The position numbers were made by a program, and so were the translations under genes. The notes under the pieces were generated by a model. The model was not told the origin of the DNA. It made no database searches and saw only the letters and a list, made by a program, of their open reading frames with translations. 64,000 nt of DNA. Source: JBEATZ01 sp041178545 (GTDB taxonomy: Bacteria; Planctomycetota; UBA1135; UBA2386). The stretch lies in NCBI GenBank assembly GCA_041178545.1, contig JBEGVB010000017.1, forward strand, positions 37,277-101,276, read 5' to 3'. Shown piece by piece: positions 17,410-25,204 of this stretch; within the stretch, counting starts at the first letter, position 1; the number at the start of each line of letters is the position of its first letter.

Positions 17410-19394
17410 CAGCGCACCACCTGGTCAGCCTTCGCGAGGATCTCCTGGGGGAACGTGATGCCATACTCGCTGGCAACCCTGACGTTGACTGCCATCTGGA
17501 CCCTGGTGACCGGGACGAACGGGATCCGGGCAGGCGACTCGCCGCGCAACACGCGTGCGGCAATCCGTCCCGACTCCATGCCGTTCTCGCGGAAGTCGGT
17601 GGACAGCGACATCACGACTCCCGAGTCGGCGTTCCCGATGGCGAACGAGAACAGCGGCACGCGCGATCGCTGCGCAGCCATCGAGATGGAGGCAAAGCTC
17701 GCGCCACTGAGGTTGTCGGAGATCTGGCAGACGGCATCGATGCCCTTCTGGCACAGCGCCATCGCGGCATCCGGCACCTCGCCCGTGGTGCTCACGCCGA
17801 CGGTCACCAGCTCGAGCCCCGCGGCAATGGCCGCTCTCTCGAGGTCTTCCTTGAAGTAGACGGAGTTGACCTCCGAGGGCACGAAGAGGGTGCCGACCCG
17901 CTTGGCCCGGGGCAGCAACACCTTGAGGTGTGCGAGCAACTGCGCGTGGGGCGCGGCCACATAGCTGCCCGTCACGTGGGGCAGGTGCTCCGTGTCACTC
18001 GTTCCCGCGCCGGCCAGCACGGGGCTCGCCACGAGGGTGAAGACCGTCGGGGTGTTGCGCCCGCGTCGCAGCGCCGTCTGCAGCCCGGGCGTCGTGCTGG
18101 CGAGCAGCAGGTCCGTGCCGTCGGAGACAGCCGCGTCGACAATGGCACTCAGCGTGGCGATGTCGCCCTGTGCCGAGCGCCTGCGGACCTCGATGTCCAC
18201 GCCATCGACCAGTCCCGACTCCTTCAGTCCCGCCAGCAGGCCCTCGCGCGCCAGCTCCACGTTCAGGGTTTCCACGTACTCGATCAGGTCGACGCGCAGC
18301 TTGCCCGTGGCCCGGTTCCTCGCCTGCACGGGCTCCTTGGGACGGCGGTCCACGACGCGGCCGTCTGCCTCCACCACCGTTGCGGCCTCCTCGAGCAGTT
18401 CTGCGGGGAACTGCCAGCTGCCACCCAACGCAGCGAGCGTCTTGCGGTTGAGGACCAGCATCTCGGGGACACGGTTCTCGACCGGGACGGTCGCAGGGTC
18501 CGTGCCCTCCAGGACGTCTGCGGCAAGGTCGCCCAGCATGCGGCCGATGGCCGTGTAGTCGGCACCCAGGTCGAACAGCCCTCCCTTGGCCGAGGTCGGC
18601 GGGATGACGGAGAAGACCGGGACGCCGGCGCGTGCCGCGGTCCCCATCACGACGTCCACGGCACCCAGCACGCACACATCGCCGCTCACGAACAGCGCCT
18701 CGATGCCGCGCGAGAGCAGGGAACCGAGCGCCTCCATGACCTCGTTGCTGTGGCCGGCGTTGGCTTCCATCAGCTCGATGCCGAGCTTCGCACAGGTGGT
18801 GCGCGCCAACCGCGTCTGTGCCTCGCTGTTCGACTCGGCAGGGTTCCACACGAGGCCCACCCGCTTGAGGCCGGGGTTCATCCGCCGCGCGATCGAGAAG
18901 CACCGTTCCACGGGCTGCAGCGAGCCGAAACCAGCCATCCACGGCGGGTGCTCCAGCGGCTTGTCGCGGTTCAGCCCGACGCCCGCGGAGAAGGGGTCCG
19001 AGACGCAGCCGAACACGTGCTTCACCCGCGCGCCGTCACGGTTCGCGTTGGCCACCGTCTGCATGGAGATCGTGGTGATGGTGACCACGAGGTCGTTGCC
19101 GCCGGAGGTCACCTCGCGGGCAATGGCGTTTGCCGTCGGCAGGTCCGCCTCCGCGTTGTACCTGCGCAGGCTGATGCGCCCGCCGTCGCGGAACCCGCGC
19201 GCCTCGAGAGCCTCCAGCGTGCCCGCTACCGTCTGGTCGAGCACCGGCTGTGATGCCTGCTGCACGAGTGCGACACGCAGGGCAGCACCCGCACCGCGGG
19301 CCTGCCTCGACTGCCAGTCCGACCAGAGCAGCAGCGCCGAGACGGCCGTGATCAGCAACAGGCCGGGCGCGAGTCGTCGGAGGGCGGTGAGCAT
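17409..19394 (-). CDS. ABC substrate-binding protein with two tandem domains
   Basis: A protein of about 661 residues with two consecutive ABC_sub_bind-like modules (roughly residues 40-330 and 365-655). Each has the family pattern: LRVALVQQ / LRVDLIEYV starts, GTLEALEARGF / GLLAGLKESGL helices, VGLVWNPAESNSE / VGTLFVPSEVNSV hinge strands and the IPPTSAKGGLFDLGADY / FAIGNADSGVVMSLSTDF region. The N-terminus is a hydrophobic helix with no lipobox or clear cleavage site, suggesting a membrane-anchored periplasmic receptor. The start at MLTALRRL is chosen so the helix is near the N-terminus; in-frame starts at 19442 and 19481 exist. It heads the transporter genes. Confidence 0.85.
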   Translation of the reverse strand: MLTALRRLAPGLLLITAVSALLLWSDWQSRQARGAGAALRVALVQQASQPVLDQTVAGTLEALEARGFRDGGRISLRRYNAEADLPTANAIAREVTSGGNDLVVTITTISMQTVANANRDGARVKHVFGCVSDPFSAGVGLNRDKPLEHPPWMAGFGSLQPVERCFSIARRMNPGLKRVGLVWNPAESNSEAQTRLARTTCAKLGIELMEANAGHSNEVMEALGSLLSRGIEALFVSGDVCVLGAVDVVMGTAARAGVPVFSVIPPTSAKGGLFDLGADYTAIGRMLGDLAADVLEGTDPATVPVENRVPEMLVLNRKTLAALGGSWQFPAELLEEAATVVEADGRVVDRRPKEPVQARNRATGKLRVDLIEYVETLNVELAREGLLAGLKESGLVDGVDIEVRRRSAQGDIATLSAIVDAAVSDGTDLLLASTTPGLQTALRRGRNTPTVFTLVASPVLAGAGTSDTEHLPHVTGSYVAAPHAQLLAHLKVLLPRAKRVGTLFVPSEVNSVYFKEDLERAAIAAGLELVTVGVSTTGEVPDAAMALCQKGIDAVCQISDNLSGASFASISMAAQRSRVPLFSFAIGNADSGVVMSLSTDFRENGMESGRIAARVLRGESPARIPFVPVTRVQMAVNVRVASEYGITFPQEILAKADQVVR

Positions 19395-19485
19395 GCTGGG
19401 GACCCGCTTCACGAGGGACCGCTGGTCCGTCGCGGGGCGCATTGTGTCATGCACCTGCGCATTTGCCAGATCGCACGCCAAGGAC

Positions 19486-19902
19486 TCATCCCGGCAGGTC
19501 CCATGCGACCTCGACCACGTTGCGGCCCGCCGCGCGACGCCAGCCGCAGCGGCTGCTGGTCTGCTTCACGAAGTGGATGCCCAGACCGCCGATCTCTCGT
19601 TCCTCGGGCGGGCGCTCCAGGTCTGGCGCCTCGCGCGCAAAGGGGTCGAAGGACGGGCCGGGGTCCTCGACCCGCAGCTGCAACGCGGCCACGTCCCGGC
19701 GCAGCCAGACGTCCATGTGGGCGTCCGGCCCCAGGCCGCTGTGGTGGCACACGTTGAGCAGCAACTCCTCGAGGGCGAGCCGCAGCATGCCGAGTTCCGC
19801 GGCACCAAGCCCCCACCCAGCAGCCGCTGCCTCGCACTGCTCGAGGGCGGCGAACACCGCCTGCTCCTCGACGTGCAAGCGCAGGTGGAGGGACTGCTCC
19901 AC
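19486..19902 (-). CDS. RsbW/SpoIIAB-like anti-sigma serine kinase
   Basis: A 138-residue GHKL ATPase domain. The N box is ALEELLLNVCHHS, the G1 box is VEDPGPSFDPF and the G2 box is GGLGIHFVKQ. Family members bind a sigma factor and phosphorylate a STAS antagonist. The GTG start follows the STAS gene stop with no gap, the classic rsbV-rsbW arrangement. No sigma factor gene is in the window, so the controlled regulator must be elsewhere or may not be a sigma factor. Confidence 0.9.
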   Translation of the reverse strand: MEQSLHLRLHVEEQAVFAALEQCEAAAAGWGLGAAELGMLRLALEELLLNVCHHSGLGPDAHMDVWLRRDVAALQLRVEDPGPSFDPFAREAPDLERPPEEREIGGLGIHFVKQTSSRCGWRRAAGRNVVEVAWDLPG

Positions 19903-20286
19903 CTAGTCGTCCCCGTCGTCCTTGCGGTTGGCCTTGCGCGCCATGGCCTCGAAGTAGTCGTCGGCCTCCTTCTCGCTCGCGAAGACCTGCGAGGAGGGCA
20001 GTGCCGCGGCGATCTCGAAGATCTTGGCGACGCCGGGCTGCATGGCGGCCACGGCAAACGTGGCACCCTGGTCCTTGCAGAAGCGCGTGAGCTTGAGCAC
20101 GGTGCGGATGCCGGCAGAACTGACGAAGTCGACGCCTGCCAGGCTCAGGGTGAGGGACTTCAGGCCCTTGCCCTCCGCCTTCACGATGTGCGTGTAGAGC
20201 GACTCGCTGGTCTGGCCGTCGATGCGACCCTTGAGGTGGTAGGCGACCTTGCCGCCGCTGCCTGCCTGCCGTTGGATGTCGAGCAT
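19903..20286 (-). CDS. STAS-domain anti-sigma factor antagonist (RsbV-like)
   Basis: A 127-residue STAS protein with the regulatory serine loop VDFVSSAGIRTVL (Ser56/Ser57). It is expected to be phosphorylated by the RsbW-like kinase directly downstream and dephosphorylated by the PP2C enzymes at the end of the cluster. The C-terminal 20 residues are charged (RKANRKDDGDD). As first gene of the co-directional run, its upstream region (20287-20350) is the likeliest promoter site, though I see no clear promoter motif. Confidence 0.92.
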   Translation of the reverse strand: MLDIQRQAGSGGKVAYHLKGRIDGQTSESLYTHIVKAEGKGLKSLTLSLAGVDFVSSAGIRTVLKLTRFCKDQGATFAVAAMQPGVAKIFEIAAALPSSQVFASEKEADDYFEAMARKANRKDDGDD

Positions 20287-20350
20287 GGTGCAAGCCTAGC
20301 AGCGACGCCGCGCACTTCCATGCGCGACATCGCTGCGCGGGGTGCACCTC

Positions 20351-21850
20351 TCAGTGCGAGCCCAGCTGCTCGGCCCGGTAGCCGCCCTTGCTGCGGAACC
20401 AGAGCGCGAGGCCGAGGAAGCTCACCAGCATGATGACCGGGAAGGTCGCGGCCGTGGCGAGGGCCGACTTCTTGGCCCCCTCCTGCACGGCGGCGATCTC
20501 GGACTGCTTGGGCGCCTCCGCGATCGCCTTCACCTTCTCGGGGTCGATGGCCTGGTACGAACCGAGGACCCACTGCTTCTCCGACACGACCTGCTGGTGG
20601 ACGGCAGGGTCCTTGACCTGGAGCTGGTGCAACGCCTCGGTGTCCTGGATGTAACCGAGGAACACGGCGCCGACCACGCCCACGCCGAGCATGCCCGCTC
20701 CGCCCATCGCGTTGAGGGTCAGGGCGCCGCCGCGCGGGAAGCGCTCTGCCACGATGCCGAGCATCGTGGGCCAGAAGAACGACTTGCCCACGCCGTACAG
20801 GGTCGCCGCCAGCAGGATCATCGCGCCGGTTGCGCCGGCGAGGGACCACAGGCCAATGGCTGCCAGCAGGCTGGAGACGCACAGCAGGCCGACCGGCGAG
20901 ATCCGGTGCACGAGGGCGCCGGCGAAGAGGCGCAGCACCATCATGAGGAAGGAAGTGTAGATGAGCACCCACACCGGGTTGATGCCCATCGGCTTGAACT
21001 CGCCCTCCATGAGCGGGGTGATCCAGCTGTCCACGCCCAGCTCGGTGGTGGCCAGGACGATCATTACCAGCAACAGGAACGCGAACATCGGCCTGCCTGC
21101 ACTGCGGGCGTAGACCCCGAACAGGAGGGAGAGCGCGACGGCGGCGCCGAGCGTCAGGCCCGACGACCACGCGAACACGCGGCCCAGCTCCAGGCACACG
21201 AGGGCCAGCACGATGAACATGCCGAGGCCGCCGATCTCCGCGAACATCTCGCGGTCGCTCACGCCTGCCGCCACGCGCTCCTGCACGGGGAACCGGCAGC
21301 GCAGCAGGATCACGCCGTACAGCAGTGTGGGCACCATCAGCAGGCCAACCTTCAAGCGCCAGTCGGTTTCACCGAGGCTCAATGCCAACAACCCGCCGAG
21401 CACCAGGCCGCCCGGCCAGCCCGCATGCAGGATGTTGAGCCACTTGGTCTTCTCCTGCCGGAACATCGTGGCCACGGCAGGGTTGATCACGGCCTCGACC
21501 GTGCCGTTGCCGAGGGCCACGATGAAGGTGCCGAGCCACAGGTCGTCGTAGTCCTTCGCCGTGATCGTGAGCCATGCGGACACGACGTGGCAGAGGAATG
21601 CGAACACCATCGCCTTGCCGTAGCCGACCCGGTCGATGACCAGGCTGAAGAGGATGATGCTGATGGCGAAGGGCCAGAGGCCCACGCCGAAGATCTCACC
21701 CTTCTGGGTCTGGGTCAGCCCGAACTCGACACCCCAGGTGTCGATGAGCATGGCACGGACGATGAATCCGAATGCCGTGGCAATGAGCGCGAGGAAACAG
21801 CCTGCGAAGAGCAGACGGTCTCCCCGCAGAGACGAGGCTCCTGATTGCAT
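20351..21850 (-). CDS. Major facilitator superfamily transporter
   Basis: A 499-residue carrier with twelve hydrophobic segments in two six-helix halves. The loop after helix 2 carries VIDRVGYGKAM, a variant of the MFS D-R-x-G motif. A long charged loop of about 70 residues before the last helix (LQVKDPAVHQQVV, DPEKVKAIAEAPKQ) is unusual for general MFS proteins. Features such as LGNGTVEAVINPAVATMF recall sugar/nucleoside MFS carriers; the substrate is undetermined. It is 64 bases from the STAS gene start and probably a separate unit. Confidence 0.88.
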   Translation of the reverse strand: MQSGASSLRGDRLLFAGCFLALIATAFGFIVRAMLIDTWGVEFGLTQTQKGEIFGVGLWPFAISIILFSLVIDRVGYGKAMVFAFLCHVVSAWLTITAKDYDDLWLGTFIVALGNGTVEAVINPAVATMFRQEKTKWLNILHAGWPGGLVLGGLLALSLGETDWRLKVGLLMVPTLLYGVILLRCRFPVQERVAAGVSDREMFAEIGGLGMFIVLALVCLELGRVFAWSSGLTLGAAVALSLLFGVYARSAGRPMFAFLLLVMIVLATTELGVDSWITPLMEGEFKPMGINPVWVLIYTSFLMMVLRLFAGALVHRISPVGLLCVSSLLAAIGLWSLAGATGAMILLAATLYGVGKSFFWPTMLGIVAERFPRGGALTLNAMGGAGMLGVGVVGAVFLGYIQDTEALHQLQVKDPAVHQQVVSEKQWVLGSYQAIDPEKVKAIAEAPKQSEIAAVQEGAKKSALATAATFPVIMLVSFLGLALWFRSKGGYRAEQLGSH

Positions 21851-21960
21851 GTGGGTTCCTTTGGGAAACGGACGAGACGCTCATTGTCCCCGTGCCGCCG
21901 GCGTCTCGGCAACGCAATAGTCGCAGGTCCTCGAAGTCCTGCCCGTGCTAGCCTTCTGCC

Positions 21961-22626
21961 ATGGTGCAAGGCGACGGGGACGTGACCCGACGGATGCGCG
22001 AGGACTGGGACCGCAGGGCCCGCGAGAACGCGCGTTACTACATCAACACGCGCGAGCACGAGGGCTTCGAGTTCGGGCTCAGCGGATGCGTGAGCGTCGT
22101 GTACCTCCTGCGTCCCATCCAGCACCTGCTGCGGCACGACATGCGGCTGCTGGAGATCGGCTGCGGCATCGGTCGCATGATGCCGTTCTTCGCCGGCCTG
22201 TTCGCCGAGGCCCATGGGATCGACATCAGCCCGTCGATGGTGGAACAGGGCCGCGCACGCCTCGGCAACCACCCCAACGTGCACCTGCACCTCGGTGACG
22301 GCAGGAGCCTCGCAGGGCTGCCCGACCATTGGTTCGACGTCGTGGTGAGCTTCGAGGTCTTCCAGCACGTGCCGGACCGCGAGGTCATCGCGGACTACGT
22401 GCACGAGGCCTTCCGCGTGCTCAAGCCGGGCGGCATCGCACGCTTCCTCGTGAAGACCAAGCGGTGGGACGGACAGGGCGAGCAGCACGACACCTGGTGC
22501 GGCGTCGAACTCGGGCGCGAGGACCTCGATGCATGGTTGCGTCGCGACCCGTGGCGGCTCGAGGCCGCACACGACTCCGACGACCCGAGCAAGGCCTGGG
22601 TCCTGCTGTCCAAGCCTGCGGGCTGA
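21961..22626 (+). CDS. SAM-dependent methyltransferase
   Basis: A 221-residue class I methyltransferase. Motif I is LLEIGCGIGRMMPFF, the acidic residue after strand 2 is in AHGIDISPSMVEQGR, motif II is FDVVVSFEVFQHV and the post-motif is AFRVLKPGG. The acceptor substrate is not evident. It lies alone on the plus strand, diverging from the MFS gene over 110 bases and converging on the amidohydrolase gene. Confidence 0.9.
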   Translation: MVQGDGDVTRRMREDWDRRARENARYYINTREHEGFEFGLSGCVSVVYLLRPIQHLLRHDMRLLEIGCGIGRMMPFFAGLFAEAHGIDISPSMVEQGRARLGNHPNVHLHLGDGRSLAGLPDHWFDVVVSFEVFQHVPDREVIADYVHEAFRVLKPGGIARFLVKTKRWDGQGEQHDTWCGVELGREDLDAWLRRDPWRLEAAHDSDDPSKAWVLLSKPAG

Positions 22627-22634
22627 CGCTCAGC
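22622..22634. terminator. Small hairpin across convergent stops
   Basis: GCTGA (22622-22626) pairs with TCAGC (22630-22634) around a 3-base loop. It includes both stop codons of the methyltransferase and amidohydrolase genes, which leave only three bases between them. Weak as a terminator by itself. Confidence 0.25.
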
Positions 22635-23847
22635 GAACCGTGCGGCTCACGACCGCGCCGTCGATGACGACACCCGTGCAGTGGGTCGTGTACTCCAGCG
22701 GGTCGCCGTCGAAGAGCGCCAGGTCCGCGTCCTTCCCGACCTCCAGCGAGCCCACGCGGTCGGCGACCCCCACCAGCCGTGCGGCCTCGATGGTCACGGC
22801 AGCGAGCGCGCGTTCGGGCGCCAGGCCGTAGGCAGCTGCGGCGCCGGCCTCGAACAGGACGACGCGCGTCTTGGGGACGTAGGCCTCGTAGCCGCTCTGA
22901 AGCGCGAAGGGGATGCCTGCCCCGGCGAGCAGCTTCGGCAGGGTCATCGTGGCATTCGCCAGCTCGCCGCTGGTGCGGGCCATGGTCGGGTGCGGGACCA
23001 CGGGCACGCCTGCTGCACGCAACTCGTCGAACACGAGGTACGACTCGGCACCGCCGTCAATCACGATGCGCAGGTCGAACTCCTTGGCCACACGCAGGGC
23101 ACCGAGGATGTCGACGGCACGGTTGGCACCCACCAGCAGCGGCACCTCGCGCTGCACCACCTTCTGCATGACCTCGAGACGCAGGTCGGTCGCGGGCGGG
23201 TCGCCCTCCTTGCGGCGCGCGACGGACTCGCGTGCCTTGAGCAGTTCCTCGCGCAGCATGGCAATCGACTTGGCTCGGGTGCCGGGCGACTTGCCGCCGC
23301 CCCGGGCGCCGTCCCCCAGCGTGCACGCAACCATGGCCAGCGGCACGAGGGTGTCCCTCTCGACCGTGCGCCCAGCCGTCTTCACCACCATCGTCTGCCC
23401 CGAGACGAGCGCGCCGGGCCCGTGGCCGGTGTGCACCGTCGTGATGCCGTGCTCGCGCAGGTACGCAACCAGTTCCTCGCGGGGGTTGAATGCGTCGACG
23501 GCGCGCAACTCGGGCTGGACTGCGCCGGACTTCTCCAGCTGGTCCTGGTCGTGCGGCACGTTGAGGATGCCGGACAGGCCCACGGTGGAACGCGCGTCCA
23601 CCAGACCGGGCAACACCACCTCCGCACGCAGCACCTCGACCCCTGCAGGCACCTCGATGCTGCTGGCGGGGCCAACGGCCGCGATCTTGCCGCCGCGGAC
23701 CAGCACCATGCCGTCGGTGATCACCGGACCCGCCATCGTGTGCAGCGCTGCAGCACGCACGGCAAGGGTGGTGGCGGGAGGTGCAGATGCTGCCGGGTCC
23801 TGGGGCGACAGCAGCAGGAGACCGCTGAGGAAGAGCACGGAACTCAC
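22630..23847 (-). CDS. Amidohydrolase-like protein lacking metal ligands
   Basis: A 405-residue paralogue of the upstream amidohydrolase with a probable signal peptide (VSSVLFLSGLLLLSP). The fold signatures remain (GKIAAVGPASSIEVPAGVEVL, GVADRVGSLEVGKDADLALFDGDPLEY) but the active site has decayed. GLVDARSTVG replaces GLVDSHSHIG, LVGANRAVDI replaces the HHHTHR region, IDGGAESY replaces HHVSEG, and LQSGYEAYVP lacks the catalytic Asp. It is probably a non-catalytic partner subunit. The GTG start is fixed by a GTGA overlap with the upstream stop. Confidence 0.85.
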   Translation of the reverse strand: MSSVLFLSGLLLLSPQDPAASAPPATTLAVRAAALHTMAGPVITDGMVLVRGGKIAAVGPASSIEVPAGVEVLRAEVVLPGLVDARSTVGLSGILNVPHDQDQLEKSGAVQPELRAVDAFNPREELVAYLREHGITTVHTGHGPGALVSGQTMVVKTAGRTVERDTLVPLAMVACTLGDGARGGGKSPGTRAKSIAMLREELLKARESVARRKEGDPPATDLRLEVMQKVVQREVPLLVGANRAVDILGALRVAKEFDLRIVIDGGAESYLVFDELRAAGVPVVPHPTMARTSGELANATMTLPKLLAGAGIPFALQSGYEAYVPKTRVVLFEAGAAAAYGLAPERALAAVTIEAARLVGVADRVGSLEVGKDADLALFDGDPLEYTTHCTGVVIDGAVVSRTVR

Positions 23848-25172
23848 TGGCCACCTGCCTGTGCGCCGAAGCAGCACATCGAGAACACCTGGTCGTCGCT
23901 GGCACCGTAGCCGCCCTCGGCAAGGAGCCGGTCGGCAGGGTCGTCGAGGTCGAAGACCTTGGCACCCTCCACCCACGTCGACAGGACGCGCGTGTACACG
24001 GAGAACGGGTCGCCCGAGAGGACGACGAAGTCGGCGTCCTTGCCCGGAGTGAGCGTGCCGACGCGCGACTCCATGTCGAGCATGCGAGCGTTCGCGATGG
24101 TGAGTGCCTCGAGGGCGCGGGTGCGGTCCATGCCGGCGCGCACCGCGAGGGCGGCAGAACGCAGGAACAGCCGCGAGTCGGTGATGCCGTCGTCGGTGTG
24201 GAATCCCACCAGCACGCCGGCGCGGTCCAGCACGGCGCCGTTCTGCAGCGCCATGTTGACCGCCTCCAGCTTGCCACCCGGGCTGTCGATCACGATCACC
24301 GAACACGGCACCTTGGCCGCCGCGATCTCCTCCGCGACCTTCCACCCCTCGCTCACGTGGTGCAGGACCACGCGGAACCCGAACTCCTGCTGCAGCCGCA
24401 GCACGGTGACGATGTCGTCCTGACGGTGCGTGTGGTGGTGGACCATGCGCTTGCCCTCGAGCACCTCGACCAGCGCCTCCAGCGCGAGGTTGCGCTCCGG
24501 CATCTTGGCGGGGTCACCTGCAGCCCGGGCGATCTTGTCGCGGTGGTCGCGGGCACGGTGCAGCTGGGCACGCATCAGCGCGGCCGCCTTGCCGCGGGTG
24601 CCTGCGAACGGCGGGTCACGCAACGGGTTGGTGCCGTTTGCCATCTTGATCCCGCCGGCAACCGAACCGTCCGCGTTGCGCACGGCAAGGTCGTCGACGG
24701 TGCGGCCGTCGCGCAGCTTGAGGTAGATGGTCTGGCCGCTCAGCAGGTGGCCCGAGCCAGGCATCACGTTGACGGTGGTGATGCCGCCTGCCTGCGCCTT
24801 GCGGACACCGGCGTCGCGCACGTGGATCGAGTCGAGCGCACGGACCTCGGGCTGGATCGGCGAGGACGAGTCGGCGCCCGCAACCGAACCGATGTGGGAG
24901 TGGCTGTCGACGAGCCCGGGGACCACGACCTTGCCGCCGAGGTCGACGCGAACTGCGTCGGCAGGGACCGACACCGCGTCCGCAGGACCCACGGCAACAA
25001 TCGTCTTGCCCCGCACCAACAGCGTGCCGTTCTCGATGGGCGGTCCGTCGACCGGCAGGATGCGCGCGCCGGTGAACGCCGTCACCTGCTCGCCGGATGG
25101 ACTCTGCTGGGACGTGGCGCAGGCACCCAGCAGCAGGGCGCAGACCGGGACGGACAGGAGGCACAACCGCAT
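23844..25172 (-). CDS. Exported amidohydrolase lipoprotein (imidazolonepropionase-like)
   Basis: A 442-residue metal-dependent hydrolase with a lipoprotein signal peptide (LLLGACA, Cys18). The active site appears complete: H91 and H93 in GLVDSHSHIG, the HHHTHRQDD and VLHHVSEG histidines and an Asp in FHTDDGITDSRLF. The flanking beta sandwich has TLLVRGKTIVAVGPAD and VGTLTPGKDADFVVLSGDP. It would act outside the inner membrane on a cyclic amide or peptide-like substrate. It overlaps the degenerate paralogue, so the two are probably made together. Confidence 0.92.
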   Translation of the reverse strand: MRLCLLSVPVCALLLGACATSQQSPSGEQVTAFTGARILPVDGPPIENGTLLVRGKTIVAVGPADAVSVPADAVRVDLGGKVVVPGLVDSHSHIGSVAGADSSSPIQPEVRALDSIHVRDAGVRKAQAGGITTVNVMPGSGHLLSGQTIYLKLRDGRTVDDLAVRNADGSVAGGIKMANGTNPLRDPPFAGTRGKAAALMRAQLHRARDHRDKIARAAGDPAKMPERNLALEALVEVLEGKRMVHHHTHRQDDIVTVLRLQQEFGFRVVLHHVSEGWKVAEEIAAAKVPCSVIVIDSPGGKLEAVNMALQNGAVLDRAGVLVGFHTDDGITDSRLFLRSAALAVRAGMDRTRALEALTIANARMLDMESRVGTLTPGKDADFVVLSGDPFSVYTRVLSTWVEGAKVFDLDDPADRLLAEGGYGASDDQVFSMCCFGAQAGGQ

Positions 25173-25204
25173 CGCCGAAGCCTACGGCGGCGACGGTGCT
25201 GCGG

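Noticed and set aside
19395..19485. Longer N-terminus for the substrate-binding protein (starts at 19442 or 19481)
   Set aside because: These would place the membrane helix far from the N-terminus without adding recognisable sequence; not excluded, but less likely.
8314..20286. A sigma factor gene belonging to the partner switch
   Set aside because: None was found in the cluster or elsewhere in the window; the regulated partner must be encoded outside.
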